Shown: positions 26,601 to 35,791 of the stretch, one piece after another
Layout of the letters: each line of letters begins with the position of its first letter
Position numbering within the stretch: position 1 is the stretch's first letter
Source of the DNA: Methylobacter sp.
Lineage (GTDB): Bacteria; Pseudomonadota; Gammaproteobacteria; Methylococcales; Methylomonadaceae
Length of the DNA stretch: 64,000 nt
NCBI RefSeq assembly: GCF_030680395.1
Contig: NZ_JAUXVR010000041.1
Span: forward strand, 186,001 to 250,000
Direction of reading: 5' to 3'
Made by a program: the position numbers and the translations under genes
The notes under the pieces: generated by a model
The model's input: the letters and a program-made list of their open reading frames with translations, nothing else
What the model was told of the DNA's origin: nothing
Database searches by the model: none

Positions 26601-29600
26601 GATGAGCGTATGCACTCAGGCAGACCTCACGTACTCGGCTTAACAGCTGGCGAAAACTCGGCTTTCCTGATACATCGGTCCGTAATGCCAGTGTATTGAC
26701 GAAAGAGCCGATCAGATTTTCAGTTTCCTGCAGGTTGCGCCCGGCAATCGCAGTGCCGACAACAATATCTTCCTGACCGCTGTAACGGTGTAGCAGCACT
26801 TGAAAGGCCGCCAATAGCGTCATGAATAAGGTCACGTTTTGCTGTCTGCTCAAGTCTTTTAAACCCTGGGCTAATGCTGCCGATAATTGAATGACTTCTT
26901 GTGCGCCCTGGTAAGACGGTTGCTTCGGGCGGGGCTTATCAGTAGGTAACTCCAGCACGGTCAGATCGGCCAGTTGGGTTTTCCAATAGCTGAGCTGTCT
27001 TTCCAGTACCTCACCTTGTAACCATTCGCGTTGCCAGACCGAGTAGTCCGCATACTGAACAGGCAATTCAGGTAAGTAAGCCGATTTATTCTGGCTAAAA
27101 GCACAATAAAGGCTTGCTAATTCCTGCCTGAATACGGCCATGGACCATCCATCAGAAACAATGTGATGGATGATTACCAACAGAATATGTTCTTGTTCGG
27201 ATATCTTGAACAGCAAGGCGCGTATTAAGGGCGTCTCTTTAAGATTGAACGGTTTGTGGCTTTCAGTATGGAGCAGGCGTTGGATTTCGCTATCCCGATT
27301 TTCTTGAGGATATGTCGGCAACGTCACCAAAGCGCATTCAAAGGGCATTGATGCTCTGATGATCTGCAGGAGTTCGCCGTCCTGTTCAACAAAACAAGTC
27401 CGCAAGACTTCATGACGAGCGACAATTTCATTAAGGCTTTGTTGTAATGCAGAGGTATTCAGGCTGCCATTGAGTTGAATGGCCCAGGGAATGTTATAAA
27501 GGCCACTGGCGCCGAGCAATCGATCTAAAAACCAGAGCCGTTGTTGGGCATAGGATGCAGGAAGCGGCAGGTCGCGTACAATTGTATGAATTTGTTCTAC
27601 ATTCGCCGCCGGTGTCTGTTCAAGCGTTGTTGTTAATAACTTTGATACCCCGGCAACGGTTGGCGCTTCAAACAACAAGTGCATCGGAAAATCAGTTTGA
27701 AATTGCTTGTTGACACGCACAATCAATTGCACGGCCAGTAATGAATGTCCGCCCAATTCAAAGAAATTATCATGAATGCCAATCCGGTCAATATTCAGAA
27801 CCTCTCGCCAAATAGCGACCAGCATCTCTTCAATAGGAGAACGGGGCGGAACATAGGATTGTTCAAATTCAGGGCGTGTGTGATCAGGAGTAGGCAAGGC
27901 TTTCCGGTCGATTTTGCCACTGGGAGTAAGGGGTAATTTATCCAATAAAACAAATGCCGAAGGTACCATGAACTCCGGTAACTTTGGTTTAAGAAAGTCT
28001 CGCAGCTCCGACGGGGTCGGCATGGAATCGCTTTGGGGCACTAAATAAGCCGCCAGTTGTTTGTTCCCGGGAGCAGACTCGTACACGCCCACCACCACCT
28101 CGCGTAGCAGCGGGTGCTGGCGTAATGCCGCCTCGATTTCACCCAGCTCGATGCGAAAGCCCCGAACCTTGACCTGGAAGTCGTTGCGCCCCAGGTATTC
28201 GATGGTGCCGTCAGCCAGCCACCGGGCCAAGTCACCGGTCTTGTACATCTTCGCATCTGTTTCTTCAATGAACGGGTCACGCACAAAGCGCTCTGCGGTC
28301 AGTTCCGGCCGGTTCAGATAGCCGCGCCCGACCGGCATGCCACCAATATGAATTTCTCCCATCACGCCAATCGGCACCAGTTGCAGACGATTATCCAGGA
28401 TGTAGATGCGGGCGTTGGCAATCGGCCTTCCTATGGGTACAGACCGGTTGCGGTATTGCTCAAGATCAGGAGGCAGCCGGTAAAATGTAGACGAAGAAGT
28501 GCACTCAGTCGGCCCGTAAATATTAATAAACTCGGGCCGCGGTTCCGGCAGTTCCAATAGTTTGGAGGGATTCATCTGTTCGCCGCCGAGAATAACCCGC
28601 CGCAGCCCACCGAGTTCCCCGTTGGTGTCGGTATCGATCAGCACATGAAACCCGCTCGGCGTCAGGTTCATCATGCTGATACCTTCCTTTGCCACCAATG
28701 TCACGATTGCCTGCGGGTCAAAGGGTTCGCTCGCCAAAACTACCCGCGCGCCGACGAGTAAAGGGGCGAAAATGACCTTTTGAGTAAGATCAAAAGCTAT
28801 CGACGATACGACTAAAACCGTATCCTCGCACGAAAGACGCGCCTCTCCTGAATACCAGGGAAACAGGTTTTGCAAGCCTTGATGCACGGCACCTGCACCC
28901 TTGGGCTTTCCGGTCGAACCGGAGGTATAGATCACATAAGCCAAATTTTCAGGTGTGAGTCCCACCTTGCTGTGCTCAGGGTTGGTCTCCGGCAGATTCG
29001 CCCACAACGGGCACTTGGCCGACAGATTAATCAACGGCGGACATGTCGGCATATCTGCGAACAACGCGTCATACTTACCATCGGTCAGCAATACCAACGG
29101 GGCGCTGTCTTCAAGCATGAAGGCCAGACGTTCCCCGGGATAAGCAGGATCAAGCGGCACATAGGCTCCTCCGGCCTTAAGGATACCGAGTAATCCGATC
29201 ACCATCTCCAGAGATCGCTCAAGACAGATACCCACCAGCACCTCCGGTTTCACACCGATATTGCGCAGATGATGGGCCAATTGGTTGGCGTGGGCATTAA
29301 GCTCGTCATAGGTTAGCTGCCGGTCTTCATAGCTCACTGCCACAGCCTCAGGAGAGCGGGCGGCTTGTTCTTCGAACAACTGATGGATGCAGCGCTCAGG
29401 AACCGCTACGGCAGGGCCTTTCCACTCCTCCAATAATTGCCGACGTTCGGAATCGGTCAACAGGGGCAAGCCGGACAGTCGCGTTTCGGGCTGTCCGACG
29501 ATACCTTCGAGCAGGGTCTGAAAATGGCCTATCAGACGGCCTATGGTCGCGGCCTCGAACAAGTCAGTAGCGTATTCCACCCGGCCTGTCAGACCATGCA

Positions 29601-30843
29601 AGGTTTCCGTCAGTTCGAGGGTAAGGTCGAATTTGGCCGTTTCGTTATCGGCCTGTATGTATTCTTCGGTAATTTCATTTAACTGTAGATTGTAATCGGG
29701 GGTGTTCTGAAGTATGAACATGACCTGAAACAGCGGATTGCGACTGAGATCGCGTTGCGGATGGAGCACCTCGACCAGTTTTTCAAACGGCATATTCTGA
29801 TTAGCGTAAGCTCCAAGCGCGACTTCCCGCACCTGTTTCAGCAGATCACGGAAACTCGGATCACCTGAAAGATCGGTACGCAGCACCAGGGTGCTGATGA
29901 AAAAGCCGATTAAGCCTTCGAGCTCCAAACGGTTTCGTCCGGCGCTCGGGGTACCGAGCACAATGTCGTCCTGACCGCTGTAGCGGTGCAACAATACTTG
30001 AAAAGCCGCCACCAGGGTCATGAACAAGGTTACGCCTTCGCGTTGGCTCAACGCTTTCAGTCCTTCGGTCAAATCGGGCGACAAGCTGAATTGCTGACTC
30101 TCCCCGCGGTACGACTGTACTGCCGGGCGCGGCTTATCGGTAGGCAGTTCCAGCGTTGGCGCATCCGCCAGTCGCGCTTTCCAATAATCCAAAAGCTGTT
30201 CAATGGCCTCACCTTGCAGCGCTTCCCGCTGCCAGACGGCGTAGTCGGCGTACTGGATCGGCAATTCGGGTAAGGCTGAAGGCCGCTCTTGAATGAACGC
30301 CCCATACAGGGCCGACAACTCGCGCGCAAAAACCGTCATTGACCAACCATCAAAGATGATGTGATGGAAAACGAGGAGGAAAATGTATTTTTCCTCCTCT
30401 AAGCGTAGTAACTGAGCCCGCAGCAGCGGGAGCTTGTCCAGATCGAAGACTGTCAACTGATCGGCCTGAACAATTCGCGCCGATTCTGCCGTTCTTTGTT
30501 CTTCGGGATAGCCACGAAGGTCCATTATCGTCAACGGGATAGAAAGCGAGGATTGGATGATTTGCACCGGCTCACCATCCCGCTCGGCGAAATAGGTTCG
30601 CAACGCTTCATGACGAAGGATAATCGCGTTGAGCGCAGCTTCCAAAGCCGTTACGTCCAGTCTGCCCTGAAGCTCGAATGCACAGGGTATGTTGTAGTTT
30701 CCGGTTGAGCCCGCCAGCTTATCTTGAAGCCAGAGACGCAGCTGTGGAAAGGACATGGGGAAAACGAACAGCTCGGTAGCTGCATCGGTTGCCTCCGCTG
30801 AACATTCAACGCAACTGTGTGAGGTATCTTCAAAAAGCTTCAT
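23653..30843 (-). CDS. Non-ribosomal peptide synthetase, C-A-PCP-C-A-PCP-TE
   Basis: The product has 2396 residues. First condensation domain: HHIIFDG near residue 163. First adenylation domain: YTSGSTGKPKG near 639. Carrier: LGGHSLLAVQ near 1031. Second condensation domain: HHIVSDG near 1226. Second adenylation domain: YTSGSTGVPKG near 1701. Carrier: LGGHSLLVVK near 2093. C-terminal thioesterase: GFSFGG near 2222. Reading the binding-pocket positions by eye gives D-L-K-N-I-G-I-S-S for the first A domain (no match known to me) and D-A-F-W-L-G-G-T-F for the second, nearly the classical valine code. No epimerisation domain is present. With the upstream gene it should make a tripeptide released by the thioesterase. 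No MbtH or phosphopantetheinyl transferase gene lies in the window. Confidence 0.93.
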   Translation of the reverse strand: MKLFEDTSHSCVECSAEATDAATELFVFPMSFPQLRLWLQDKLAGSTGNYNIPCAFELQGRLDVTALEAALNAIILRHEALRTYFAERDGEPVQIIQSSLSIPLTIMDLRGYPEEQRTAESARIVQADQLTVFDLDKLPLLRAQLLRLEEEKYIFLLVFHHIIFDGWSMTVFARELSALYGAFIQERPSALPELPIQYADYAVWQREALQGEAIEQLLDYWKARLADAPTLELPTDKPRPAVQSYRGESQQFSLSPDLTEGLKALSQREGVTLFMTLVAAFQVLLHRYSGQDDIVLGTPSAGRNRLELEGLIGFFISTLVLRTDLSGDPSFRDLLKQVREVALGAYANQNMPFEKLVEVLHPQRDLSRNPLFQVMFILQNTPDYNLQLNEITEEYIQADNETAKFDLTLELTETLHGLTGRVEYATDLFEAATIGRLIGHFQTLLEGIVGQPETRLSGLPLLTDSERRQLLEEWKGPAVAVPERCIHQLFEEQAARSPEAVAVSYEDRQLTYDELNAHANQLAHHLRNIGVKPEVLVGICLERSLEMVIGLLGILKAGGAYVPLDPAYPGERLAFMLEDSAPLVLLTDGKYDALFADMPTCPPLINLSAKCPLWANLPETNPEHSKVGLTPENLAYVIYTSGSTGKPKGAGAVHQGLQNLFPWYSGEARLSCEDTVLVVSSIAFDLTQKVIFAPLLVGARVVLASEPFDPQAIVTLVAKEGISMMNLTPSGFHVLIDTDTNGELGGLRRVILGGEQMNPSKLLELPEPRPEFINIYGPTECTSSSTFYRLPPDLEQYRNRSVPIGRPIANARIYILDNRLQLVPIGVMGEIHIGGMPVGRGYLNRPELTAERFVRDPFIEETDAKMYKTGDLARWLADGTIEYLGRNDFQVKVRGFRIELGEIEAALRQHPLLREVVVGVYESAPGNKQLAAYLVPQSDSMPTPSELRDFLKPKLPEFMVPSAFVLLDKLPLTPSGKIDRKALPTPDHTRPEFEQSYVPPRSPIEEMLVAIWREVLNIDRIGIHDNFFELGGHSLLAVQLIVRVNKQFQTDFPMHLLFEAPTVAGVSKLLTTTLEQTPAANVEQIHTIVRDLPLPASYAQQRLWFLDRLLGASGLYNIPWAIQLNGSLNTSALQQSLNEIVARHEVLRTCFVEQDGELLQIIRASMPFECALVTLPTYPQENRDSEIQRLLHTESHKPFNLKETPLIRALLFKISEQEHILLVIIHHIVSDGWSMAVFRQELASLYCAFSQNKSAYLPELPVQYADYSVWQREWLQGEVLERQLSYWKTQLADLTVLELPTDKPRPKQPSYQGAQEVIQLSAALAQGLKDLSRQQNVTLFMTLLAAFQVLLHRYSGQEDIVVGTAIAGRNLQETENLIGSFVNTLALRTDVSGKPSFRQLLSRVREVCLSAYAHQDLPFEKLVAELPVQRDMSRNPLFQVMMVLQSTALQDMQLPGLTITDLTVTNETAKFDLTLSLVEHRDGLTGTIEYRTDLYNPETITRLGSHFQTLLEAIVEHPETAVAELPLLTAPERHQLLVEWNATRTDYPKDKCIHQLFEEQVAKIPDAIALVFEDQQLSYQVLNAKANQLAHYLQTVGVKPGTRVAICMDRSIDLVIGLLAILKAGGAYVPLDLTYPRDRLAFMLEDTNARVLLTHSSLVAQLPICSGRLVCLDTCWNDINQGSTDNLHCNTALNNPAYVMYTSGSTGVPKGVEVCHYNIARLILNNTYARFDDKQKFLLLASIAFDASTFEVWGALLHGARCVIYPERVPILSSLEKIIKQQQISILWLTASLFNTVIDEKPQILSTVAQVLTGGEALSISHINRALKQLPDTQLINGYGPTESTTFACCYPIPKTIADQATSIPIGYPIANTQIYILDALLQPVPIGVSGEIHVGGDGLALGYLNRPELTAEKFIKHPFNDDPHARLYKTGDLARYLPDGTIEFLGRIDHQVKIRGFRIELGEIESVLGQHPQLFEVVVEVYEPVPGNKRLVAYLVPQSTPAPLVSELRDFLKPKLPEFMIPSAFVCLDALPLTPNGKLDRKALPKPDQSQQELEADFIAPRNPVEKQLAEIWCNVLEIDRVGIRDNFFELGGHSLLVVKMVAEVNKLFNIDLPLGAIYQSPLVEELGIIISSGNRQPSWYSLVPIQTQGSRPPLFAIHTLSLVDLPRHLGKDQPLYFLRYGMAAEIGNRSLSLPLLEDLASHYIKELQQIQPHGPYYLIGFSFGGVIAYEMACQLVTNGHQVNLVGLMDTHLTHEKQWLPYHRVICNFFSLSPSQLLKKIKNKINDLGTSYKYGTDFWPHIYTSAPDNACHNNYQPKSYNGSHVTLFQGWESTSKFISYVRPEQAWKKLLGHKLEVQQVSGAHFDIFREPHVRILAKKLIACMDKVINDDDPLS

Positions 30844-30918
30844 ATTTATTCCTGTTTATTTATTGCTGCGCCAGACTTTTTTGAAAACCTTGATAAAAAA
30901 CAATCCGCTGTCGCTGAG

Positions 30919-33666
30919 TTATATTAAGAATTGAGTGTTAACCTTATAAGCCGAGCGACGCTGAGGGATAATGCGATTGGCATGGTTTAGCGCTATTGCT
31001 TCAGTATTTTCAATCAACTTCGCCAATGCCGCGATAGTCGGCGTTTCAAACAAACGGGTTAGTGGAATGTCCACCGATAGTTGTTCTTCAACACGGATAA
31101 TCATTTGCGTAGCGAGCAATGATTGCCCGCCCAACTCGAAGAAATTGTCATGAATACCGACATCATTCATTCTTAAAATTTCTCCCCATATCCCGGCTAG
31201 TTGTTTCTCTACCGGACTTTGTGGAGCAACAAAATCATGGTTCACAGCCTGCCGGCTAATGTCCGGCTTGGGGAGGGCCTCGCGGTCCAGTTTGCCATTA
31301 AGGGTAATTGGCAACGTATCAAGAAACATAAATACCGAAGGCACCATGAACTCGGGTATCTTTTCCTTAAGGAAGTCCCGTAGCTCAGAGACGCCGGACG
31401 TAAAATTATGTTTCAGCACTAAATAAGCCACCAGGCGCTTGGCGCCGTCACCGTCATCATCCGCCAATACCGCCACTTCGTGCACCGACGGGTGTGTCGC
31501 CAGCTTTGCTTCGATATCGCCCAACTCGATCCGGAAGCCCCGGATCTTGACCTGGAAGTCGTTGCGGCCCAGAAATTCAATGGTGCCGTCGGCCCGCCAT
31601 CGAGCCAAGTCGCCGGTCTTGTACATTCGCGCACCAGCTTGCGCAGTATACGGATCGGCTACAAAGTGTTCCTCAGTCAGTTCCAATCGATTGAGGTAGC
31701 CTCTGGCAACGCCCACACCACCGATATAAAGCTCTCCTGTCAAGCCGATCGGAACCGGTTGGTTGTTGGTATCGAGAATGTAAATACGGGTGTTGCTGAT
31801 GGGGCGGCCGATGGATTGCCAACTTACAGAATCGGCCAACGGCTCATGAACAGTTGCCTTGACCGTCGCTTCCGTCGGACCATACTCGTTAAATACCTTG
31901 GGACGGTAACTTTTGCGTTCAAACCAGGCCGCCAGGATCTTATTGTTGACGGCCTCTCCGCCAAAGATGATCTGGCGAATAACGGGAGGGATGACGGCCT
32001 GCTCATCTTGGGCCAATTGTTGCCAAAAAAGAGTTGGCAGAGTGATCATCGAGACATTATTCTTTTCGCACAACGCCCAAAACTTCTTCGCACCGGCTAT
32101 CCAATCATCATTGCGCAGCACTAATGCAGCGCCCGAGAGTAAAGCACCGAAGATTTCCTGTATAGACACGTCAAAGCCGATAGCGACGAACTGCAGAATT
32201 CGGTCCTCGGCACGAATATTGTAACGGTTCTTCAGGTCCGAGATCAGGTTACACACACTCCTATGCTCGATCATCACACCCTTGGGTTTGCCGGTGGAGC
32301 CGGAAGTGTAGATCATGTAAGCCAGGTGGTTAGGGGTAAGCCCTTCTTCATGGCTAACCGGATTGGTGTCCGGTCGGTTCGTCCACGGGGGAAGCTCGGC
32401 ATCCAGATAGATTACCGGCAAAGCTTTTGCCATACCCGTAAACAGACCGTCAAGCCGACCTTGAGTCAGTAATGCCACTGGAGCGCTGTCTTCGATCATG
32501 AAGGCCAGACGTTCTTTGGGATGAGTCGGATCAAGCGGCACATAAGCGCCTCCGGCCTTAAGAATAGCCAGCACTCCCACCACCATATTCAAGCTGCGCT
32601 CGGCGCAAATAGCCACCAGCGCATCCGGCTTAACGCCCAATTCGCCGAGGAGATGTGCTAACTGGTTGGCTTGGGTATTCAGTTCGGCATAGGTCAGTTG
32701 GTTCTGCTCACACACCAGGGCCACGGCCTGTGGAGTTGCTGCTACCTGCGCCTCAAACAGCTCATGGATGCATTTATCTCGTGGAAACCAAGTCCCTGTG
32801 TCATTCCATTCTATCAACAGTTGCCGACGTTCGGGTTCGGTCAGCAGGGGCAACTCGGACAGGTGTGCATCAGGGTCGGCGGCGATGCCTTCAAGAAGGG
32901 TCTGAAAATGGCCGATCAGGCGATCTATGGTCGCAGCCTCGAACAAGTCGGCAGCGTATTCCATCCTGCCTGCCAAGCCATGCGGGGTTTCCGACAGTTC
33001 AAGAGTAAGATCGAATTGGGTAGTTCCGGCACTGAGCTGTGGAAGTTCCGGGGTATCCTGAAGCACGAACATGACCTGAAACAGCGGATTGCGACTGGGG
33101 TCGCGTTGCGGATGGAGCGCATCGACCAGTTTTTCAACGGGTATATCCTGGTTGGCATAAGCTCCTACAGTAACTTCGCGCACCTGCGCCAGCAGTTCCC
33201 GGAAGCCCGGATTGCCTGAAAGATCCGCACGCAACGCCAAGGTGTTGACGAAGAAGCCGCTTAAACTTTCGGGTTCCAGGCGACTCCGCCCTGCGCTCGG
33301 CGTACCGATCACAATATCGTCCTGGCCGCTATAGCGATGCAACAGCACATAGAAAGCCGCCACCAGAGTCATGAACAAGGTCACACTCTCGTCTCGACTC
33401 AGGGCTTTCAGTCCCTTGGTCAAATCGGACGACAAGCTGAATTGCCGACTTGCCCCGCGGTACGACGGTATCGCCGGGCGCGGCCTGTCAGTGGGCAACT
33501 CCAGTATTGGCGCATCCGACAGCCGACCCGTCCAGTAATCCAGCCGCTGCTCCATCGACTCAATCATTTCCGGTGTTAGCCCTACCCTTTCTAGAAATGG
33601 TTCAGTTACTGGTTCTGAGGACTGCTTTAGTGATTCCATAGATGGATCAAGTAAGCTCATTTTCAT
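30919..33666 (-). CDS. Non-ribosomal peptide synthetase, partial C-A-PCP (first module)
   Basis: The product has 915 residues. Residues from about 40 to 290 match only the second half of a condensation domain (ELPTDRPRPAIPSYRG, DDIVIGTPSAGRS, NPLFQVMFVLQ). The N-terminal half with the catalytic HHxxxDG is absent. A full adenylation domain (YTSGSTGKPKG near residue 454) and a carrier domain (LGGQSLLATQ near 845) follow. The pocket read by eye is D-V-Q-T-I-G-E-V-K, for which I recall no substrate. AGGGAAAT precedes the ATG. The gene lies 75 bp before the second NRPS gene. A half C domain suggests this became the starting module by deletion. Confidence 0.9.
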   Translation of the reverse strand: MKMSLLDPSMESLKQSSEPVTEPFLERVGLTPEMIESMEQRLDYWTGRLSDAPILELPTDRPRPAIPSYRGASRQFSLSSDLTKGLKALSRDESVTLFMTLVAAFYVLLHRYSGQDDIVIGTPSAGRSRLEPESLSGFFVNTLALRADLSGNPGFRELLAQVREVTVGAYANQDIPVEKLVDALHPQRDPSRNPLFQVMFVLQDTPELPQLSAGTTQFDLTLELSETPHGLAGRMEYAADLFEAATIDRLIGHFQTLLEGIAADPDAHLSELPLLTEPERRQLLIEWNDTGTWFPRDKCIHELFEAQVAATPQAVALVCEQNQLTYAELNTQANQLAHLLGELGVKPDALVAICAERSLNMVVGVLAILKAGGAYVPLDPTHPKERLAFMIEDSAPVALLTQGRLDGLFTGMAKALPVIYLDAELPPWTNRPDTNPVSHEEGLTPNHLAYMIYTSGSTGKPKGVMIEHRSVCNLISDLKNRYNIRAEDRILQFVAIGFDVSIQEIFGALLSGAALVLRNDDWIAGAKKFWALCEKNNVSMITLPTLFWQQLAQDEQAVIPPVIRQIIFGGEAVNNKILAAWFERKSYRPKVFNEYGPTEATVKATVHEPLADSVSWQSIGRPISNTRIYILDTNNQPVPIGLTGELYIGGVGVARGYLNRLELTEEHFVADPYTAQAGARMYKTGDLARWRADGTIEFLGRNDFQVKIRGFRIELGDIEAKLATHPSVHEVAVLADDDGDGAKRLVAYLVLKHNFTSGVSELRDFLKEKIPEFMVPSVFMFLDTLPITLNGKLDREALPKPDISRQAVNHDFVAPQSPVEKQLAGIWGEILRMNDVGIHDNFFELGGQSLLATQMIIRVEEQLSVDIPLTRLFETPTIAALAKLIENTEAIALNHANRIIPQRRSAYKVNTQFLI

Positions 33667-34049
33667 ATTTCCCTAAAATTAAGAATTGTCGTCTTGGCGA
33701 AACAGCGCTTTATACTCAGTTGCATTAACCTAAAAAGATCAGTTGCTGTCGTATATGTGTTTCTAGGATAGAAGTTTCAACTTCTTCAATCAATAAGTGC
33801 GATTACCTATCGGAGAAGCCGGTTTTATTGATTCGGAACATCTGATGAAGCTATCCCGCACTCCCCCTACAATCACCCTAACCTATTTCCTAAGTCTGTA
33901 TGCGTGACAACTTGCGAGCCGATATAGGCCTCAAAGCGGGACGACATAAACTTCCAGCGGCAGCCGCTATGGTTAGATAGCCAACGCGTTAAAACGACAC
34001 CATTGACTGGCGAATGACTGGCGAACAAGGCTATAACCCGGACCAAAAG
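33667..34049. other. Intergenic region upstream of the NRPS genes
   Basis: No supported gene. It should carry the promoter of the NRPS genes unless they are read from the eps operon. Together with the relic at 34050-34200 it forms an 850-bp scar between epsL and the NRPS genes. Confidence 0.4.
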
Positions 34050-34200
34050 ATTCAAGGATTAAACGCCACATTTTGGCGGGATTATTAATTGTCGTGATGA
34101 CAACGGCCATTCAAGACTGTGATGGTGAAAAGCTTGTTTTGAAGGTTAACGGGTACTGTCAGAAGCTTCGTAGAATATGGATAGATGGGAGACTATTGAG
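34050..34200 (+). pseudogene. IS5-family transposase relic
   Basis: The plus frame reads AGLLIVVMTTAIQDCDGEKL and KVNGYCQKLRRIWIDG. This resembles the DDE-core segment of IS5-group transposases, where a GLLLxVVVxxAxxQDRDG run is followed by a LRxIWADGGY run. No ends or further transposase sequence are intact. It is a small internal relic only. Confidence 0.6.
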
Positions 34201-34516
34201 GAGCTTTGGGGGGCTGAGACGAACACTTTTATGTGTATTGGATGGTTTAATGCGCTTGCTCGCGCTCCTCAATTTATCAAGATGGCGGATGATCCGTTAA
34301 TGGGATTAAATGGGCTTAAATGGGCTTATAAACTGAAAGACGTGAGATAAATACGAAGTCAAACGTCGTCAAAAAAATACCACTACTGGAACTGAACGAG
34401 GAGACTCACTGCGGCTATAAAAACCGCACTGTCGACCAACAACACAAGCTAATACAAAGCTATCGATGACTTATACTTCGACACACCGATGTATCAAGAC
34501 TTTCTACCGATAGAAT
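34177..34516 (+). other. Short unassigned frames after the IS5 relic
   Basis: ATG 34177 opens a 57-codon frame ending at 34350 (MDRWETIEELWGAETNTF to KWAYKLKDVR). A further open stretch to about 34460 reads IPLLELNEETHCGYKNRT. Both look protein-like but neither belongs to a family I recognise, and stops separate them. They may be remnants of one decayed gene. Confidence 0.3.
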
Positions 34517-35791
34517 TTAGAAATCCGCTTGTAAATTAACACCGGCGGATTTGCTTTCGTAGGATGAGGCCGGATTGTTGGAATCGCGTTTTTCGTAATT
34601 CAGCACGGGACCGATACTGATGCTGTCTAATGGCTGATACATGACATTAAAGCCGATATTACCGACTTTATCTTTTTGTTGCCCAAAACTAAAGTCAGCG
34701 ACGCTGGTACCGCTACCGCCCAGATAATCTTGCTGTTGATAGGACATGGGTAACCTTATAGCAATTTTGGGGGTAGACTGCCAACTCAGGTTAAACCACA
34801 CACCTTGGGTTAGCACAAAGCTGGAAAACAGGTTATCGGCTTGGGCAATTTGGCGTCTTGCGGACAGCGCCAACAATGTTTTGTCGCTGGCTTGCCAGTT
34901 CAGACTAAGCTCCGCGACTATGTCGTCAAAATTACGGATACCAAAATTCGCATAGTCTTGTTGAGTGTAACCGACAAGCCCATCAATACGTGTTTTACTG
35001 TTGGAATGCCAATCCCAGACCATTGCATAGTTCATTCGGGTGTAGGCGTTATCCTGAGTGCTGCCGACGGTTAACTCGCGCTGCGGATATTGACCATCGG
35101 TTGCGATTACTCGCAACCCTAAACTGCTGCCTGTGGGGCTTAGGTATTGCAGATTGGCTTCAGCATTATCTTCAGTGTTATTGCTGAATTGCCGGCCTGT
35201 ACCGTCAAACTCGATCTCTGTCCGAAACAGGCCGAGCCTGATCTTGCCGTTGGGGTGAAACAGGTACCCGGCGTTGGCAAAGTAACGTTGGTTATTTGTC
35301 AGGTTGCCTACCAGATTATTCAATTGACCAAAACCGCCCAGTGTTTGAGCGTTGGTATAACCAATCTCGCCATCCAGATTATTCCCTATTCGCCAATTCC
35401 ATTGGGCTTGGGTGTCCCAGCCGGTGTAATCCAAAGTGGTGAAGTTTTGGAACCAGTTCTGGTTAACACTTCCTTTGACAATAATATGTTGTCTGCCGAT
35501 CGTCCAATCTACATCAAATCCGGCCGCGACTTGTTTAACAAATTCGCTTTTGTCGCTTTTACCTGTAACCGACACTGGATCGACACTGTCAGATAGCCGT
35601 AAAAAATTGCTGTCGTATAACAAGGTGGAGGCAACGTATGGCCTGATGGTATCGTCTGGCGATGCCAAGGCATAGGTTTTACTTGGCATCGCCGCTGCTA
35701 GCAACAACATGAAACACGACAATAAGTACCGATTTTGAGTCGTATTGTTTTTGCGGCCGCGCTGCAAACTGTCCAAAAATAACATTACCAT
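34517..35791 (-). CDS. epsL: EpsL-like outer-membrane beta-barrel protein of EPS export
   Basis: From ATG 35791 (or 35785) the product has about 424 residues. A basic stretch is followed by a hydrophobic segment (YLLSCFMLLLAAAMPSKTYA) and a cleavage site. The mature protein begins SPDDTIRPYVASTLLYDSNF and LRLSD, then alternating aromatic/polar strands (NWFQNFTTLDYTGWDTQAQW) to a C-terminal F (AGVNLQADF), typical of an outer-membrane barrel. This matches EpsL-type proteins of methanolan-like loci associated with exosortase B. The open frame actually extends to ATG 36196, fusing it to IS630-derived sequence, so the true start is uncertain. Likely acts in polymer passage across the outer membrane. 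Confidence 0.7.
   Translation of the reverse strand: MVMLFLDSLQRGRKNNTTQNRYLLSCFMLLLAAAMPSKTYALASPDDTIRPYVASTLLYDSNFLRLSDSVDPVSVTGKSDKSEFVKQVAAGFDVDWTIGRQHIIVKGSVNQNWFQNFTTLDYTGWDTQAQWNWRIGNNLDGEIGYTNAQTLGGFGQLNNLVGNLTNNQRYFANAGYLFHPNGKIRLGLFRTEIEFDGTGRQFSNNTEDNAEANLQYLSPTGSSLGLRVIATDGQYPQRELTVGSTQDNAYTRMNYAMVWDWHSNSKTRIDGLVGYTQQDYANFGIRNFDDIVAELSLNWQASDKTLLALSARRQIAQADNLFSSFVLTQGVWFNLSWQSTPKIAIRLPMSYQQQDYLGGSGTSVADFSFGQQKDKVGNIGFNVMYQPLDSISIGPVLNYEKRDSNNPASSYESKSAGVNLQADF

Noticed and set aside
31480..32124. 214-residue plus-strand frame inside the first NRPS gene
   Set aside because: Antisense shadow of the adenylation domain.
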